Assembly: GCA_900549405.1 (NCBI GenBank)
Contig: URNZ01000006.1
Coordinates: forward strand, 1-64,000
Direction of reading: 5' to 3'
DNA length: 64,000 bases
From: an uncultured Eubacteriales bacterium
GTDB lineage: Bacteria; Bacillota; Clostridia; Oscillospirales; Oscillospiraceae
Shown one piece after another: positions 44,901 to 53,596 of this stretch. The notes below the pieces were generated by a model, which was not told the origin of the DNA, searched no databases, and saw only the letters and a program-made list of their open reading frames with translations. The position numbers were made by a program, and so were the translations under genes. Numbering within the stretch: position 1 is the stretch's first letter; each line of letters begins with the position of its first letter.

Positions 44901-46733
44901 GTGCGTAACGAAAAGCTGAGAAACGTAGCGATCATCGCCCACGTAGACCACGGCAAGACCACTCTGGTGGACGAAATGCTGAAGCAGTCCGGCGTGTACC
45001 GGGAAAACCAGACCGTGGTGGACCGCGTCATGGACTCCAACGACCTGGAGCGTGAGCGGGGCATCACCATTCTGGCCAAGAATACTGCCGTGCAGTACGG
45101 CGACGTGAAGATCAACATCGTGGACACTCCGGGCCACGCCGACTTCGGCGGCGAGGTGGAGCGCATCCTGAAGATGGTCAACGGCGTTATCCTGCTGGTG
45201 GACGCCGCCGAGGGCCCCATGCCCCAGACCCGCTTCGTCCTGTCCAAGGCCCTGGAGCTGGGCCACCGGGTCATCGTGGTGGTGAACAAGATCGACCGCC
45301 CCGACCAGCGCATCCACGAGGTCATGGACGAGGTGCTGGAGCTGCTGCTGGACCTGAACGCCACCGACGAGCAGTTCGAGTCCCCCACCCTGTTCTGCTC
45401 CGGCCGCCAGGGCACCGCCTCCTACTCCCCCGACGTGCCCGGCACTGACCTGAAGCCCCTGTTCGAGACCATCATCAACTATATCCCCGCCCCCGAGGCC
45501 GACGTGGACCAGCCCTTCCAGATGCTGGTCTCCTCCATCGACTACAGCGAGTTTGTGGGCCGCATCGCCATTGGCCGCATCGAGCGGGGTACCATCAAAC
45601 AGAACCAGGAGATCGCCGTGTGCAACTATCACGACCCCGACTCCCCCGCCAAGAAGGCCAAGGCCACCGCGCTGTATGAGTTCGACGGCCTGGCCAAGGT
45701 CCCCGTGCAGGAGGCCACCGCCGGCAACATCATCGCCATGAGCGGCATCGGCGACGTGACCATCGGCGACACCATCTGCGCCCCCGAGGCCGTGGAGCCC
45801 ATCGAGTTTGTGAAGATCTCCGCCCCCACCATCGAGATGACCTTCTCCGTGAACGACTCCCCCTTCGCCGGGCGGGAGGGCAAGTTCGTCACCAGCCGCC
45901 AGCTGCGGGACCGCCTGTTCCGGGAGACCCTGAAGGACGTGTCCCTGCGGGTGACCGAGGTGGAGGACTCCACCGACTCCTTTAATGTGGCCGGGCGGGG
46001 CGAGATGTCCCTGTCCATCCTGATGGAGACCATGCGCCGCGAGGGCTATGAGTTCCAGGTCTCTCCCCCCCGTGTGCTGTTCCAGGAGATCGACGGCGTG
46101 AAGTGCGAGCCTGTGGAGCGCCTGGTGGCCGACGTGCCCAACGACTGCGTGGGCGCGGTGATGGAGAAGCTGGGCGCCCGCAAGGGCGAGTTCCTGTCCA
46201 TGAACCCCGTGGGCAGCCGCACCAAGCTGGAGTTCCTGGTCCCCTCCCGCGGCCTGTTCGGCTATCGCAACGAGTTTTTGAACGACACCAAGGGCGAGGG
46301 CATCATGGCCTCTGTCTTTGAGAAGTACGCCCCCATGAAGGGCGAGATCCAGCGCCGGTCCACCGGCTCTCTGGTGGCCTTTGAGACGGGCGAGGCCGTG
46401 ACCTACGGCCTGTTCAACGCCCAGGAGCGGGGCGTGCTGTTCATCGGCGCGGGCACCCCCGTGTACGCCGGTATGATCGTGGGCGAGTGCCCCAAGCAGG
46501 AGGACATCTCCGTCAACGTGTGCAAGAAGAAGCAGCTGACCAACATGCGGGCCTCCGGCTCTGATGACGCCCTGCGCCTGGTCACCCCCAAGACCCTGTC
46601 CCTGGAGCAGTGCCTGGAGTTCCTGGCCGATGACGAGCTGCTGGAGTGTACCCCCGAGAACCTGCGCCTGCGCAAGCGCCTGCTGGACCACAGCGCCCGT
46701 ATGCGCGAGGCATCCAAGAAGAAGAACGGCTAA
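44901..46733 (+). CDS. typA: Ribosome-associated GTPase TypA/BipA
   Basis: The product is 610 aa. The GTPase domain has G1 AHVDHGKTT, G3 DTPGHADF and G4 NKIDRPD. EF-G-like domains and the TypA-specific C-terminal region (RKRLLDHSARMREASKKK) follow. TypA binds 70S ribosomes and affects assembly and stress responses. Translation begins at GTG 44901 behind GAGGTG, the residue that matches the family N-terminus (xRNEKLRNVAIIAHVDHG). The long in-frame upstream extension crosses the promoter and a repeat and is not real. Confidence 0.95.
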   Translation: MRNEKLRNVAIIAHVDHGKTTLVDEMLKQSGVYRENQTVVDRVMDSNDLERERGITILAKNTAVQYGDVKINIVDTPGHADFGGEVERILKMVNGVILLVDAAEGPMPQTRFVLSKALELGHRVIVVVNKIDRPDQRIHEVMDEVLELLLDLNATDEQFESPTLFCSGRQGTASYSPDVPGTDLKPLFETIINYIPAPEADVDQPFQMLVSSIDYSEFVGRIAIGRIERGTIKQNQEIAVCNYHDPDSPAKKAKATALYEFDGLAKVPVQEATAGNIIAMSGIGDVTIGDTICAPEAVEPIEFVKISAPTIEMTFSVNDSPFAGREGKFVTSRQLRDRLFRETLKDVSLRVTEVEDSTDSFNVAGRGEMSLSILMETMRREGYEFQVSPPRVLFQEIDGVKCEPVERLVADVPNDCVGAVMEKLGARKGEFLSMNPVGSRTKLEFLVPSRGLFGYRNEFLNDTKGEGIMASVFEKYAPMKGEIQRRSTGSLVAFETGEAVTYGLFNAQERGVLFIGAGTPVYAGMIVGECPKQEDISVNVCKKKQLTNMRASGSDDALRLVTPKTLSLEQCLEFLADDELLECTPENLRLRKRLLDHSARMREASKKKNG

Positions 46734-46737
46734 GCTC

Positions 46738-46822
46738 TGTCATTGCGAGGAGCGCAGCGACGTGGCAATCCGCGACCCCCGTCCCCTTTCCTATATAGAA
46801 AGGGCGGCGGGGGTCTTTTTTT
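46738..46822 (+). terminator. Single family C unit followed by the typA terminator
   Basis: A family C unit (46738-46773) runs directly into a hairpin with arms GACCCCCGTCCCCTTTC and GAAAGGGCGGCGGGGGTC and eight T residues. The remaining 46823-47128 gap holds only the fhs promoter; nothing else is recognised. Confidence 0.8.
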
Positions 46823-47042
46823 GCAAGCAAAACCCGGGCCAAACCCAGGCCAGTCCTCCCCCGGTAAAACGCTGAAAATTCTGCCCCAAAACGTGTCTGA
46901 AACCGGGGGGAGACGGGGCGGAGACAGCACAAAATTTCAGCGGGTTTTCACGGCGAGAAACGGGAAAGGGGGCAATGAAAAAAATAAGAGAATCGAACTT
47001 AAAAAAGTAAAGACGCAAGGCGTAAAAAGACAACAAAATCCA

Positions 47043-47071
47043 TTTACGAAATGGCTGGAATGCGGTACAAT
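47043..47071 (+). promoter_or_regulatory. Probable fhs promoter
   Basis: TTTACG (47043-47048) and TACAAT (47066-47071) are 17 bp apart, 58 bp before the start codon. Confidence 0.5.
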
Positions 47072-47128
47072 ATGCCTATAAAGCGAATCCCGACTACATC
47101 GTAAAAATAACTAAGGAGGCTGTCAAAC

Positions 47129-48796
47129 ATGACCGATATCGAAATCGCCCAGGCGTCCAAGATGCTCCCCATTGAGGAGGTTGCCGCCAAGGTGGGCATC
47201 AAGCCCGAGCAGCTGGAGAACTATGGCCACTACAAGGCCAAGGTCGACATCCACGCCCTGAAGGACCTGCCCCGCAAGTCCAAGCTGGTGCTGGTGACCG
47301 CCATCAGCCCCACCCCCGCTGGCGAGGGCAAGACCACCACTTCCGTGGGTCTGGCCGACGCTCTGAACAAGATGGGCAAGAAGACCATCGTCTGCCTGCG
47401 TGAGCCCTCCCTGGGCCCCGTGTTCGGCGTGAAGGGCGGCGCTGCCGGCGGCGGCTACGCTCAGGTCGTCCCCATGGAGGACATCAACCTGCACTTCACC
47501 GGCGATTTCAACGCCATCGGCATCGCCAACAACCTGATGTCCGCCCTGATCGACAACCACATCCAGCAGGGCAACGCTCTGGACATCGACGTGCGCAACA
47601 TCCCCTGGAAGCGCGTTGTTGATATGAACGACCGTCAGCTGCGTCACATCGTGTGCGGCCTGGGCGGCAAGGCCTCCGGCGTGCCCCGTGAGGACGGCTT
47701 CGACATCGTCGTGGCTTCTGAGATCATGGCTGTTCTGTGCCTGGCCACCGACCTGGCCGACATGAAGGCCCGCCTGGCCAAGATGGTCGTGGCTTACAGC
47801 CGTTCCGGCCAGCCCATCACCGCTCACGACCTGAAGGCCGAGGGCGCCATGGCTGCCGTTCTGAAGGACGCCATCAAGCCCAACATGGTCCAGACTCTGG
47901 AGCACACCCCCGCTTTCATCCACGGCGGCCCCTTCGCCAACATTGCCCACGGCTGCAACTCCATCCAGGCCACCGAGACCGCTATGAAGCTGGCCGACTA
48001 CACCGTCACCGAGGCTGGCTTCGCTGCCGACCTGGGCGCTGAGAAGTTCCTGGACATCAAGTGCCGCGCTGGCGGGTTCCACCCCGACGCCGTGGTCATC
48101 GTTGCCACCGTCCGCGCCCTGAAGTATCACGGCGGCGTGCCCAAGACCGAGCTGAACCACGAGAACCTGGAGGCTCTGGAGAAGGGTCTGCCCAACCTGC
48201 TGCAGCACGTTGACAACGTGAAGAACGTCTATGGCCTGCCCTGCGTGGTCGCCATCAACGCCTTCCCCACCGACACCAAGGCCGAGCTGGACCTGGTCGA
48301 GGCCAAGTGCAAGGAGCAGGGCGTGAACGTCCGTCTGTCCGAGGTCTGGGCCAAGGGCGGCGAGGGCGGCATGGCTCTGGCCGAGGAGGTCGTCCGTCTG
48401 GCTGAGGACAAGACCAACGATCACTTCCAGTTCGTCTATGACCTGGAGGACTCCATCGAGGAGAAGCTGAACAAGATCGCCACCAAGGTCTATCGCGCTG
48501 ACGGCGTGGTGCTGGCCGGCGACGCCAAGAAGCAGGCTAAGCAGCTGGCTGAGCTGGGCTTTGCCAACCTGCCCATCTGCATGGCCAAGACTCAGTTCTC
48601 CTTCTCTGACGATCAGACCAAGCTGGGCGCTCCCCGCGGCTTCAAGATCACCGTCCGCGAGATCAAGGTCAACGCCGGCGCTGGCTTCCTGGTTGCCAAG
48701 ACCGGCAACATCATGACCATGCCCGGCCTGCCCAAGGTGCCCGCTGCCGAGCGCATCGACATCGACGCCAACGGCAAGATCACCGGCCTGTTCTAA
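47129..48796 (+). CDS. fhs: Formate-tetrahydrofolate ligase
   Basis: The product is 555 aa, full length. The ATP-binding P-loop is in [18 protein letters not shown] (about 55-72), and [11 protein letters not shown] and the EPSLGPVFG block follow. It joins formate to THF using ATP; in reverse it can make ATP from 10-formyl-THF. Codons such as GCT, CGT and GTT are much commoner here than in neighbouring genes, which suggests high expression. The start follows TAAGGAGGCTGTCAAAC, a near-ideal ribosome-binding site. Confidence 0.97.
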   Translation: MTDIEIAQASKMLPIEEVAAKVGIKPEQLENYGHYKAKVDIHALKDLPRKSKLVLVTAISPTPAGEGKTTTSVGLADALNKMGKKTIVCLREPSLGPVFGVKGGAAGGGYAQVVPMEDINLHFTGDFNAIGIANNLMSALIDNHIQQGNALDIDVRNIPWKRVVDMNDRQLRHIVCGLGGKASGVPREDGFDIVVASEIMAVLCLATDLADMKARLAKMVVAYSRSGQPITAHDLKAEGAMAAVLKDAIKPNMVQTLEHTPAFIHGGPFANIAHGCNSIQATETAMKLADYTVTEAGFAADLGAEKFLDIKCRAGGFHPDAVVIVATVRALKYHGGVPKTELNHENLEALEKGLPNLLQHVDNVKNVYGLPCVVAINAFPTDTKAELDLVEAKCKEQGVNVRLSEVWAKGGEGGMALAEEVVRLAEDKTNDHFQFVYDLEDSIEEKLNKIATKVYRADGVVLAGDAKKQAKQLAELGFANLPICMAKTQFSFSDDQTKLGAPRGFKITVREIKVNAGAGFLVAKTGNIMTMPGLPKVPAAERIDIDANGKITGLF

Positions 48797-48849
48797 TCTA
48801 GGACCCATATAAGAGTTCCCCCTCTTTCTGTATCGACCCAAGCAAAAAA

Positions 48850-48891
48850 GAGGAAGAGCCGCATGGCCCTTCGGCCATGCGGCTCTTCTTC
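48850..48891. terminator. Terminator between fhs and the Lrp-type gene
   Basis: A long stem (arms AGAGCCGCATGGCC/GGCCATGCGGCTCT) with a CTTC-type loop is flanked by A-rich and T/C-rich sequence. It can serve both converging genes. Confidence 0.75.
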
Positions 48892-48916
48892 TGAATACAA
48901 AATATAAAAAGAGGGT

Positions 48917-49354
48917 TTATTCCGGCATGGGAATGTCCTTGGATTCGAAATAGGTCTTCAGCTCCACCGAGGTCTGGGAGTCGCCGTATCGCTTGATGGT
49001 GGACAGCAGCTCGTCCAGCTCCCGGGTGCCGCGGACGGCGAAGCGCAGCAGCGCGTTGAACACGCCGATGACGTGGTAATGGCTGATGATGCCGGGGTCG
49101 TTCCGGCAGAACTCGCAGAAGCTGTTGTACTTCTCCGGATCCAGAGCCACCAGAATGAATCCGGTCATTCCGCTGTCCAGACGGGCACGGTCAATGTCGA
49201 TGCGAAAATCGCGGATCACGCCCTTCTCTTCCATGCGGCGCACCCGCTCGGAAACGGCGGGAGCGGTCAGGCCCACCTGGTCGCCGATGCACTTGAGCGT
49301 CGCCCGGCAGTCGGCCTGCAAAATGTTTAAAATCTGATAATCCGTCCGGTCCAT
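48917..49354 (-). CDS. Lrp/AsnC-family transcriptional regulator
   Basis: The product is 145 aa. A winged-helix N-terminus (DYQILNILQADCRATLKCIG, then VGLTAPAVSERVRRMEEKG) is followed by a RAM/AsnC ligand-binding domain (about 65-145). Such proteins sense amino acids and form octamers. I chose the ATG at 49354 (MDRTDYQIL) as the family start, behind GGGAGTG. It is convergent with fhs and divergent from a LysR-type gene, so it may act on either; the target is not shown. Confidence 0.88.
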   Translation of the reverse strand: MDRTDYQILNILQADCRATLKCIGDQVGLTAPAVSERVRRMEEKGVIRDFRIDIDRARLDSGMTGFILVALDPEKYNSFCEFCRNDPGIISHYHVIGVFNALLRFAVRGTRELDELLSTIKRYGDSQTSVELKTYFESKDIPMPE

Positions 49355-49449
49355 ACCGGTCACTCCCTTATCTAAAGTTTGCTCGGCCGCCAAAACAGGG
49401 CCGGGCTGTTGCCGCGCCTGCGCTGTCAACCGGTTTTTTCAATTTATAG

Positions 49450-49477
49450 TTGTATTTTATCGAAAAGATGCTATAAT
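49450..49477 (+). promoter_or_regulatory. Probable promoter of the LysR-type gene
   Basis: TTGTAT (49450-49455) and TATAAT (49472-49477) are 16 bp apart in an AT-rich island. TTGTATTT and AAATACAA repeats flank the region and could be an operator. Confidence 0.5.
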
Positions 49478-49525
49478 TGAAAATACTTGTATTATATAAT
49501 AGAAATACAAAAAAGGTATGACGGT

Positions 49526-50413
49526 ATGAATTTCAAGCAGTTGGAATACTTCGTCGCCGTGGCAGAGGCCAAAAGCATCTCCAAGGCGGCGCGCAAGCTA
49601 CACGTGGCGCAGCCCCCCATCAGCCGGCAGATCGCCATGCTGGAGGACGAGCTGAAGGTGTGTCTGTTCCTGCGCACCAACAAGGGCGTGGAGCTGACCG
49701 AGGCGGGACGGAGCCTGTATCAGCAGAGCCAGCACATGTTCCAGAACTTCCGCATGATGGTGGACAGCGTAAGGGACGTGGATGCCGGCGTGCGGGGATT
49801 GTTGAAGGTGGGTGTTGTCTACTCCAACACCCCGGTGGTGCTGAATTATCTGAAGGCCTATCACAAGGAATATCCCCAGGTAGAGCTTTATATCCGGGTG
49901 GGGGCCCCGGGCGACCTGCTGGACGACCTGAACAAGGGCAACCTGCACGTCCTCTTTCTCCGCACCCCCACCGAGGGCAGCTCGGACTTCCACGAGAAGA
50001 TTTTGGGCGAGGACCCGCTGGAGCTGGTCATGTGCCCGGAGCTGGACCCGGCCCCGGACCAGGACAGCATCCCCATCGAGCTGTTGAAGGATGTGCCCAT
50101 GTGTCTGCTGCGCAGCGACGATCTGTGGGGCTACAGCAGCCACCTGATCAACGAGTGCCAGCGCAAGGGCTTTACCCCCTACACGGTGTGTCAGTGCTAT
50201 GACACGCCCATGACCATGCAGCTGGTCCAGGCGGGCTTTGGCATCAGCTATCTGCCCCGGTCCATCGTAGAGACCCATCCGGGCTCTAACATCTATTCCA
50301 AGCCCCTGGTCGGGCTGCCCGCCAAATCTTATCCCACGCTGCTGTGGAGCAGCAACATTTACTACGCAAACTGCGTAAAGCGTTTCATTTCCATGTTCGG
50401 CTATCCCACATAA
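49526..50413 (+). CDS. LysR-family transcriptional regulator
   Basis: The product is 295 aa. The N-terminal helix-turn-helix (AEAKSISKAARKLHVAQPPI, then SRQIAMLEDEL) and the periplasmic-binding-like effector domain (about 90-295) are typical. It lies 68 bp before ftcD in the same direction and probably controls the formiminoglutamate/folate genes, although LysR regulators usually act on divergent genes. The ATG at 49526 follows AAAAAGGTATGACGGT. Confidence 0.9.
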   Translation: MNFKQLEYFVAVAEAKSISKAARKLHVAQPPISRQIAMLEDELKVCLFLRTNKGVELTEAGRSLYQQSQHMFQNFRMMVDSVRDVDAGVRGLLKVGVVYSNTPVVLNYLKAYHKEYPQVELYIRVGAPGDLLDDLNKGNLHVLFLRTPTEGSSDFHEKILGEDPLELVMCPELDPAPDQDSIPIELLKDVPMCLLRSDDLWGYSSHLINECQRKGFTPYTVCQCYDTPMTMQLVQAGFGISYLPRSIVETHPGSNIYSKPLVGLPAKSYPTLLWSSNIYYANCVKRFISMFGYPT

Positions 50414-50481
50414 CGCCGGGATGCCGCCGGACATGGTTGAGAAATATCCAATTATTATTATGAATTATGGAGGAATTTATC

Positions 50482-51399
50482 ATGGCTAGACTGGTAGAGT
50501 GTATCCCTAACTTCAGCTGCAGCAAGGAGAAGGACGAGGCCACTTACAACGCCCTCGTGGAGACCGCCAAGAGCGTGCCCGGCTGCACCCTGTTCGACGC
50601 CCAGACCGACGGCAACCACAACCGCTGCGTGTTCACCCTGATCGGCTCCCCCGAGGCCATCGAGGAGGTCGCCTTCCAGCTGACCAAGGTCGCCACCGAG
50701 CGCATCGACATGAACCACCACAAGGGCGAGCACAAGCGCATGGGCGCCACCGACGTGATCCCCCTGGTCCCCCAGTCCAAGGACGTGACCGTTGAGGAGT
50801 GCGTGGAGATGTCCAAGCGTCTGGGCCAGCGCATCTGGGACGAGCTGAAGGTCCCCTCCTTCCTGTATGAGGACTCCGCCACCCGTCCCGAGCGCCGCAA
50901 CCTGGCTACCTGCCGCAAGGGCGAGTTCGAGGGTATGCCCGAGAAGCTGCTGCAGCCTGAGTGGGCTCCCGACTTTGGCGAGCGCAAGATCCACCCCACT
51001 GCCGGTATCGTGGCCATCGGCGCCCGTATGCCCCTGGTCGCCTTCAACGTGAACCTGGCCACCTCCGACGTGGAGATCGCCAAGAAGATCGCCAAGGTCA
51101 TCCGTGGTTCCTCCGGCGGCTTCCGCAGCTGCAAGGCCATGGGCTTCATGATGGAGGACCGCGGCATCGCCCAGGTCTCCATGAACATGGTCAACTATGA
51201 GGACACCCCCCTGTACGTCACCTATGAGATGGTCAAGGCTCTGGCTGAGCGCTACGGCACCTATGTCGTGGACTGCGAGATCGTTGGCCTGACCCCCGCC
51301 AAGGCTCTGGTCGACTGCGCCGAGTTCTATCTGAAGGCCCGCGACTTCGACTGCCACAAGCAGGTCATGGAGTATCACCTGCTGGACATGCAGGGCTGA
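50482..51399 (+). CDS. ftcD: Glutamate formimidoyltransferase
   Basis: The product is 305 aa, the monofunctional transferase. The N-terminus ARLVECIPNFS and the catalytic region MNHHKGEHKRMGATDVIP (about 75-92) are clear. It moves the formimino group from formiminoglutamate to THF in histidine or purine breakdown. The cyclodeaminase that forms one protein with it in animals is the next gene here. The gene shares the GCT/CGT-rich codon pattern of fhs. The start follows GGAGG. Confidence 0.93.
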   Translation: MARLVECIPNFSCSKEKDEATYNALVETAKSVPGCTLFDAQTDGNHNRCVFTLIGSPEAIEEVAFQLTKVATERIDMNHHKGEHKRMGATDVIPLVPQSKDVTVEECVEMSKRLGQRIWDELKVPSFLYEDSATRPERRNLATCRKGEFEGMPEKLLQPEWAPDFGERKIHPTAGIVAIGARMPLVAFNVNLATSDVEIAKKIAKVIRGSSGGFRSCKAMGFMMEDRGIAQVSMNMVNYEDTPLYVTYEMVKALAERYGTYVVDCEIVGLTPAKALVDCAEFYLKARDFDCHKQVMEYHLLDMQG

Positions 51400-51426
51400 G
51401 CCTGAACGGGATAAATAAAGGAGAAT

Positions 51427-52071
51427 ATGAACATGAAGAAGTTAGCCGAACTGACCACCACCGAGTTTGTTGACCTGCTGGCCTCTGACGCTCCCGCCCC
51501 CGGAGGCGGCTCTGCCGCTGCCCTGGAGGGTGCTCTGGGCGCCGCTCTGTCCGCCATGGTGTGCGGTCTGACCACCGTTGGCAAGAGCAAGGAGAAGTAC
51601 GCCGACTATCAGGAGTTCGTCATCGAGAGCCAGAAGAAGCTGACCGAGCTGAAGGTCGCCTTCGTGGACGTGATGGACCGGGACACCGAGGCGTTCAACG
51701 TCGTCAGCGCCGCTTTCGGTATGCCCAAGGCCACCGACGAGGAGAAGGCCGCCCGTTCCGCCGCCATCCAGAAGGGCCTGGAGGGCTGCACCGCCACTCC
51801 CTTTGAGATGATGGAGCTGTGCTGCAAGGCTCTGGAGATGACCCACGAGCTGCTGGGCAAGACCAACGACAGCGCCGCCAGCGACCTGGGCGTGGCCGCC
51901 CTGTCCCTGCGCGCCGGTATCCAGGGCGCCTGGCTGAACGTGCTCATCAACATCGGCAGCCTGAAGAACAAGGACCTGGCCGCCGACTATAAGAAGAAGG
52001 GCGAGGAGATGCTGGCCAAGGCTCTGCCTCTGGCTGACAAGATCTACGAGAACGTCCTGGCTCAGATGTAA
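51427..52071 (+). CDS. fchA: Formimidotetrahydrofolate cyclodeaminase
   Basis: The product is 214 aa, all helical, with the family signature APAPGGGSAAALEGALGAAL (about 22-41). It converts 5-formimino-THF to 5,10-methenyl-THF and ammonia. It lies 27 bp after ftcD with AAAGGAGAAT before the ATG, so the pair is an operon. Confidence 0.93.
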   Translation: MNMKKLAELTTTEFVDLLASDAPAPGGGSAAALEGALGAALSAMVCGLTTVGKSKEKYADYQEFVIESQKKLTELKVAFVDVMDRDTEAFNVVSAAFGMPKATDEEKAARSAAIQKGLEGCTATPFEMMELCCKALEMTHELLGKTNDSAASDLGVAALSLRAGIQGAWLNVLINIGSLKNKDLAADYKKKGEEMLAKALPLADKIYENVLAQM

Positions 52072-52085
52072 TTTTTTCCACAACG

Positions 52086-52117
52086 GGTCAGCCGGGCTTT
52101 GCCCGGCTGACCTTGTT
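52086..52117 (+). terminator. Terminator-like hairpin after fchA
   Basis: GGTCAGCCGGGC and GCCCGGCTGACC pair around TTT and are followed by TTGTTG. It separates fchA from the folT riboswitch. Confidence 0.65.
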
Positions 52118-52156
52118 GCGCCTAAAAACCAAAGACTGATTGACACAGACCGATTG

Positions 52157-52293
52157 ACAGAGTAGACTTAAGCGCGTCAAGTGCCGCCGGATGGGAGGTC
52201 GCCGGCGGACGAAGGGAACACCGCGTCGCTAAAGCCGCATCCGCTGCCATGGGGAGCCAGGCTCCTTTCATGGCAACACGCCGTGAAAGGAGC
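52157..52293 (+). ncRNA. Tetrahydrofolate riboswitch with an RBS-masking hairpin
   Basis: The THF riboswitch core is present in order: GAGTAGAC (52160-52167), GCGCGTCAAGTGCCG, GGATGGGAGGTC, GGACGAA, and GCATCCGCTGCC (52237-52248). It is followed by a perfect 10-bp inverted repeat, GCTCCTTTCA (52261-52270) and TGAAAGGAGC (52284-52293). The second arm contains the ribosome-binding site of the folate transporter. This suggests control of translation initiation. Confidence 0.9.
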
Positions 52294-52305
52294 ATTCTGC
52301 TTTTT

Positions 52306-52866
52306 ATGAGTTCCAAAGAGAAAACCATGTTTCTGTGCCGCGTGGCCCTGCTGGCCGCGGCCTATTTCGTGCTGAGCATCACCCTGACCATCAAGACCCC
52401 CTATCTGGAGATCACCTTCAAGTCCCTGCCCGTGGTGGTGGGCGCTTTGATGTTCGGTCCCGTGGGCGGCGGCCTGGTGGCCCTGTTCGGCGAACTGCTG
52501 GCCCAGATGATCGGCCCCTATGGCCTGATGCCCACCACCGTGCTGTGGCTGCTGCCCCCCCTGACCCGGGGCCTGCTGCTGGGCGCCGTGGCCAATGCCT
52601 TTGCCAAGCGGGGGGACCATCTGGAGAAGCGCCCCCTGCGGTGCTATGGGGTGTGCCTGGGGGCGTCTATCGTCACCAGCTGCGTGACCACCGTGTGCCT
52701 GTGGCTGGACAGCCTGATCTATCACTACTACAACTTCGCCCTGATTTTTGGCAGCGCCCTGGTGCGCTTTGGCAAGGAGATCGTGGTCACCGCGGTGGTC
52801 ACCTCTCTGGCCATCCCCATGGTGGCCCTGCTGCGGCGCACCGGCGTGGCCCGCCAGACGGTGTAA
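52306..52866 (+). CDS. folT: Folate ECF transporter S component
   Basis: The product is 186 aa with about six membrane helices. The layout LKTPYLEITFKSLPVVVGAL-like start, then LMFGPVGGGLVALFGELLAQ and MIGPYGLMPT, is typical of ECF S components of the FolT type. It binds folate and works with a shared ECF energy module not present in this window. The THF riboswitch upstream strongly supports folate. The ATG is 13 nt after GGAG, slightly long; an ATG at 52270 within the hairpin is less likely. Confidence 0.85.
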   Translation: MSSKEKTMFLCRVALLAAAYFVLSITLTIKTPYLEITFKSLPVVVGALMFGPVGGGLVALFGELLAQMIGPYGLMPTTVLWLLPPLTRGLLLGAVANAFAKRGDHLEKRPLRCYGVCLGASIVTSCVTTVCLWLDSLIYHYYNFALIFGSALVRFGKEIVVTAVVTSLAIPMVALLRRTGVARQTV

Positions 52867-52921
52867 CAGCCGGGATCGGACGAGATATCCATAAAAATCA
52901 TAACCGAAAGGAAGTATCGCC

Positions 52922-53521
52922 ATGGAATGGAAACTGTTGACCAAAGAAGAGTATGTGACCACCACCTGGTCCGGCGGGACCACCACCCAGCTGGCTATCG
53001 CCCCCGAGGGCGCGGTGTATGCCGACCGGGATTTCCTGTGGCGGCTGAGCTCCGCCGGGGTGGAGCTGGAGCACTCTGACTTTACCCCCCTGCCCGACTA
53101 TAACCGGCTGATCTCTGTGCTCCACGGGGAGCTGGAGATGAAGATCGGCGACGGGGCGCGCTTTGGCCTGGAGCCCTTCACCCTGCGCTCCTTCGACGGC
53201 GGCGTGCCCGTGGAGTCCTGGGGCAAGTGCACCGACTATAACCTGATGGTCCGCAAGGACAAGTGCCAGGGCATCGCCCAGTCCATCGCCCTGACAGGCG
53301 GGGCCACCTGCCGCTGGACCGCCCCCCTGGCCGCCCCCCAGGAGGGGACCCAGTGTACCCTGGCCCTCTACTGCGTCCAGGGCGGCGTGAGCCTGCCCCA
53401 GGCCGGCGTCCAGGCCCAGGAGGGCCAGCTGCTGCTGTGCCGCCAGGCCGACGAGAGCGCCGTGGAGCTGCGTGCCCACGGGGACACCGTGGTCATGGCC
53501 GCGGCGATCTATACGCGGTAA
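52922..53521 (+). CDS. hutD: HutD-family protein
   Basis: The product is 199 aa, a double-stranded beta-helix (cupin-like) protein. The HutD pattern WSGGTTTQLAIAPEGA, FLWRLSSAGVELEHSDFT and NRLISVLHGELEM is clear. HutD proteins are linked to histidine use, possibly as a governor that senses a pathway intermediate. Its place between folT and folD fits formiminoglutamate breakdown. hutH and hutU are not in this window. The start follows AAAGGAAGTATCGCC. Confidence 0.85.
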   Translation: MEWKLLTKEEYVTTTWSGGTTTQLAIAPEGAVYADRDFLWRLSSAGVELEHSDFTPLPDYNRLISVLHGELEMKIGDGARFGLEPFTLRSFDGGVPVESWGKCTDYNLMVRKDKCQGIAQSIALTGGATCRWTAPLAAPQEGTQCTLALYCVQGGVSLPQAGVQAQEGQLLLCRQADESAVELRAHGDTVVMAAAIYTR

Positions 53522-53536
53522 AGTTTTGATTTTCGC

Positions 53537-53563
53537 CTTCCCCCCAGGGTGGGGAAGGCGAAT
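53537..53563. repeat. Family A hairpin repeat
   Basis: CGCCTTCCCC and GGGGAAGGCG pair around a short loop between hutD and folD. With no good T run it is a weak terminator at best. Confidence 0.65.
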
Positions 53564-53596
53564 GAACCGACAGAGAACACACTAGGAGGAACGCAC

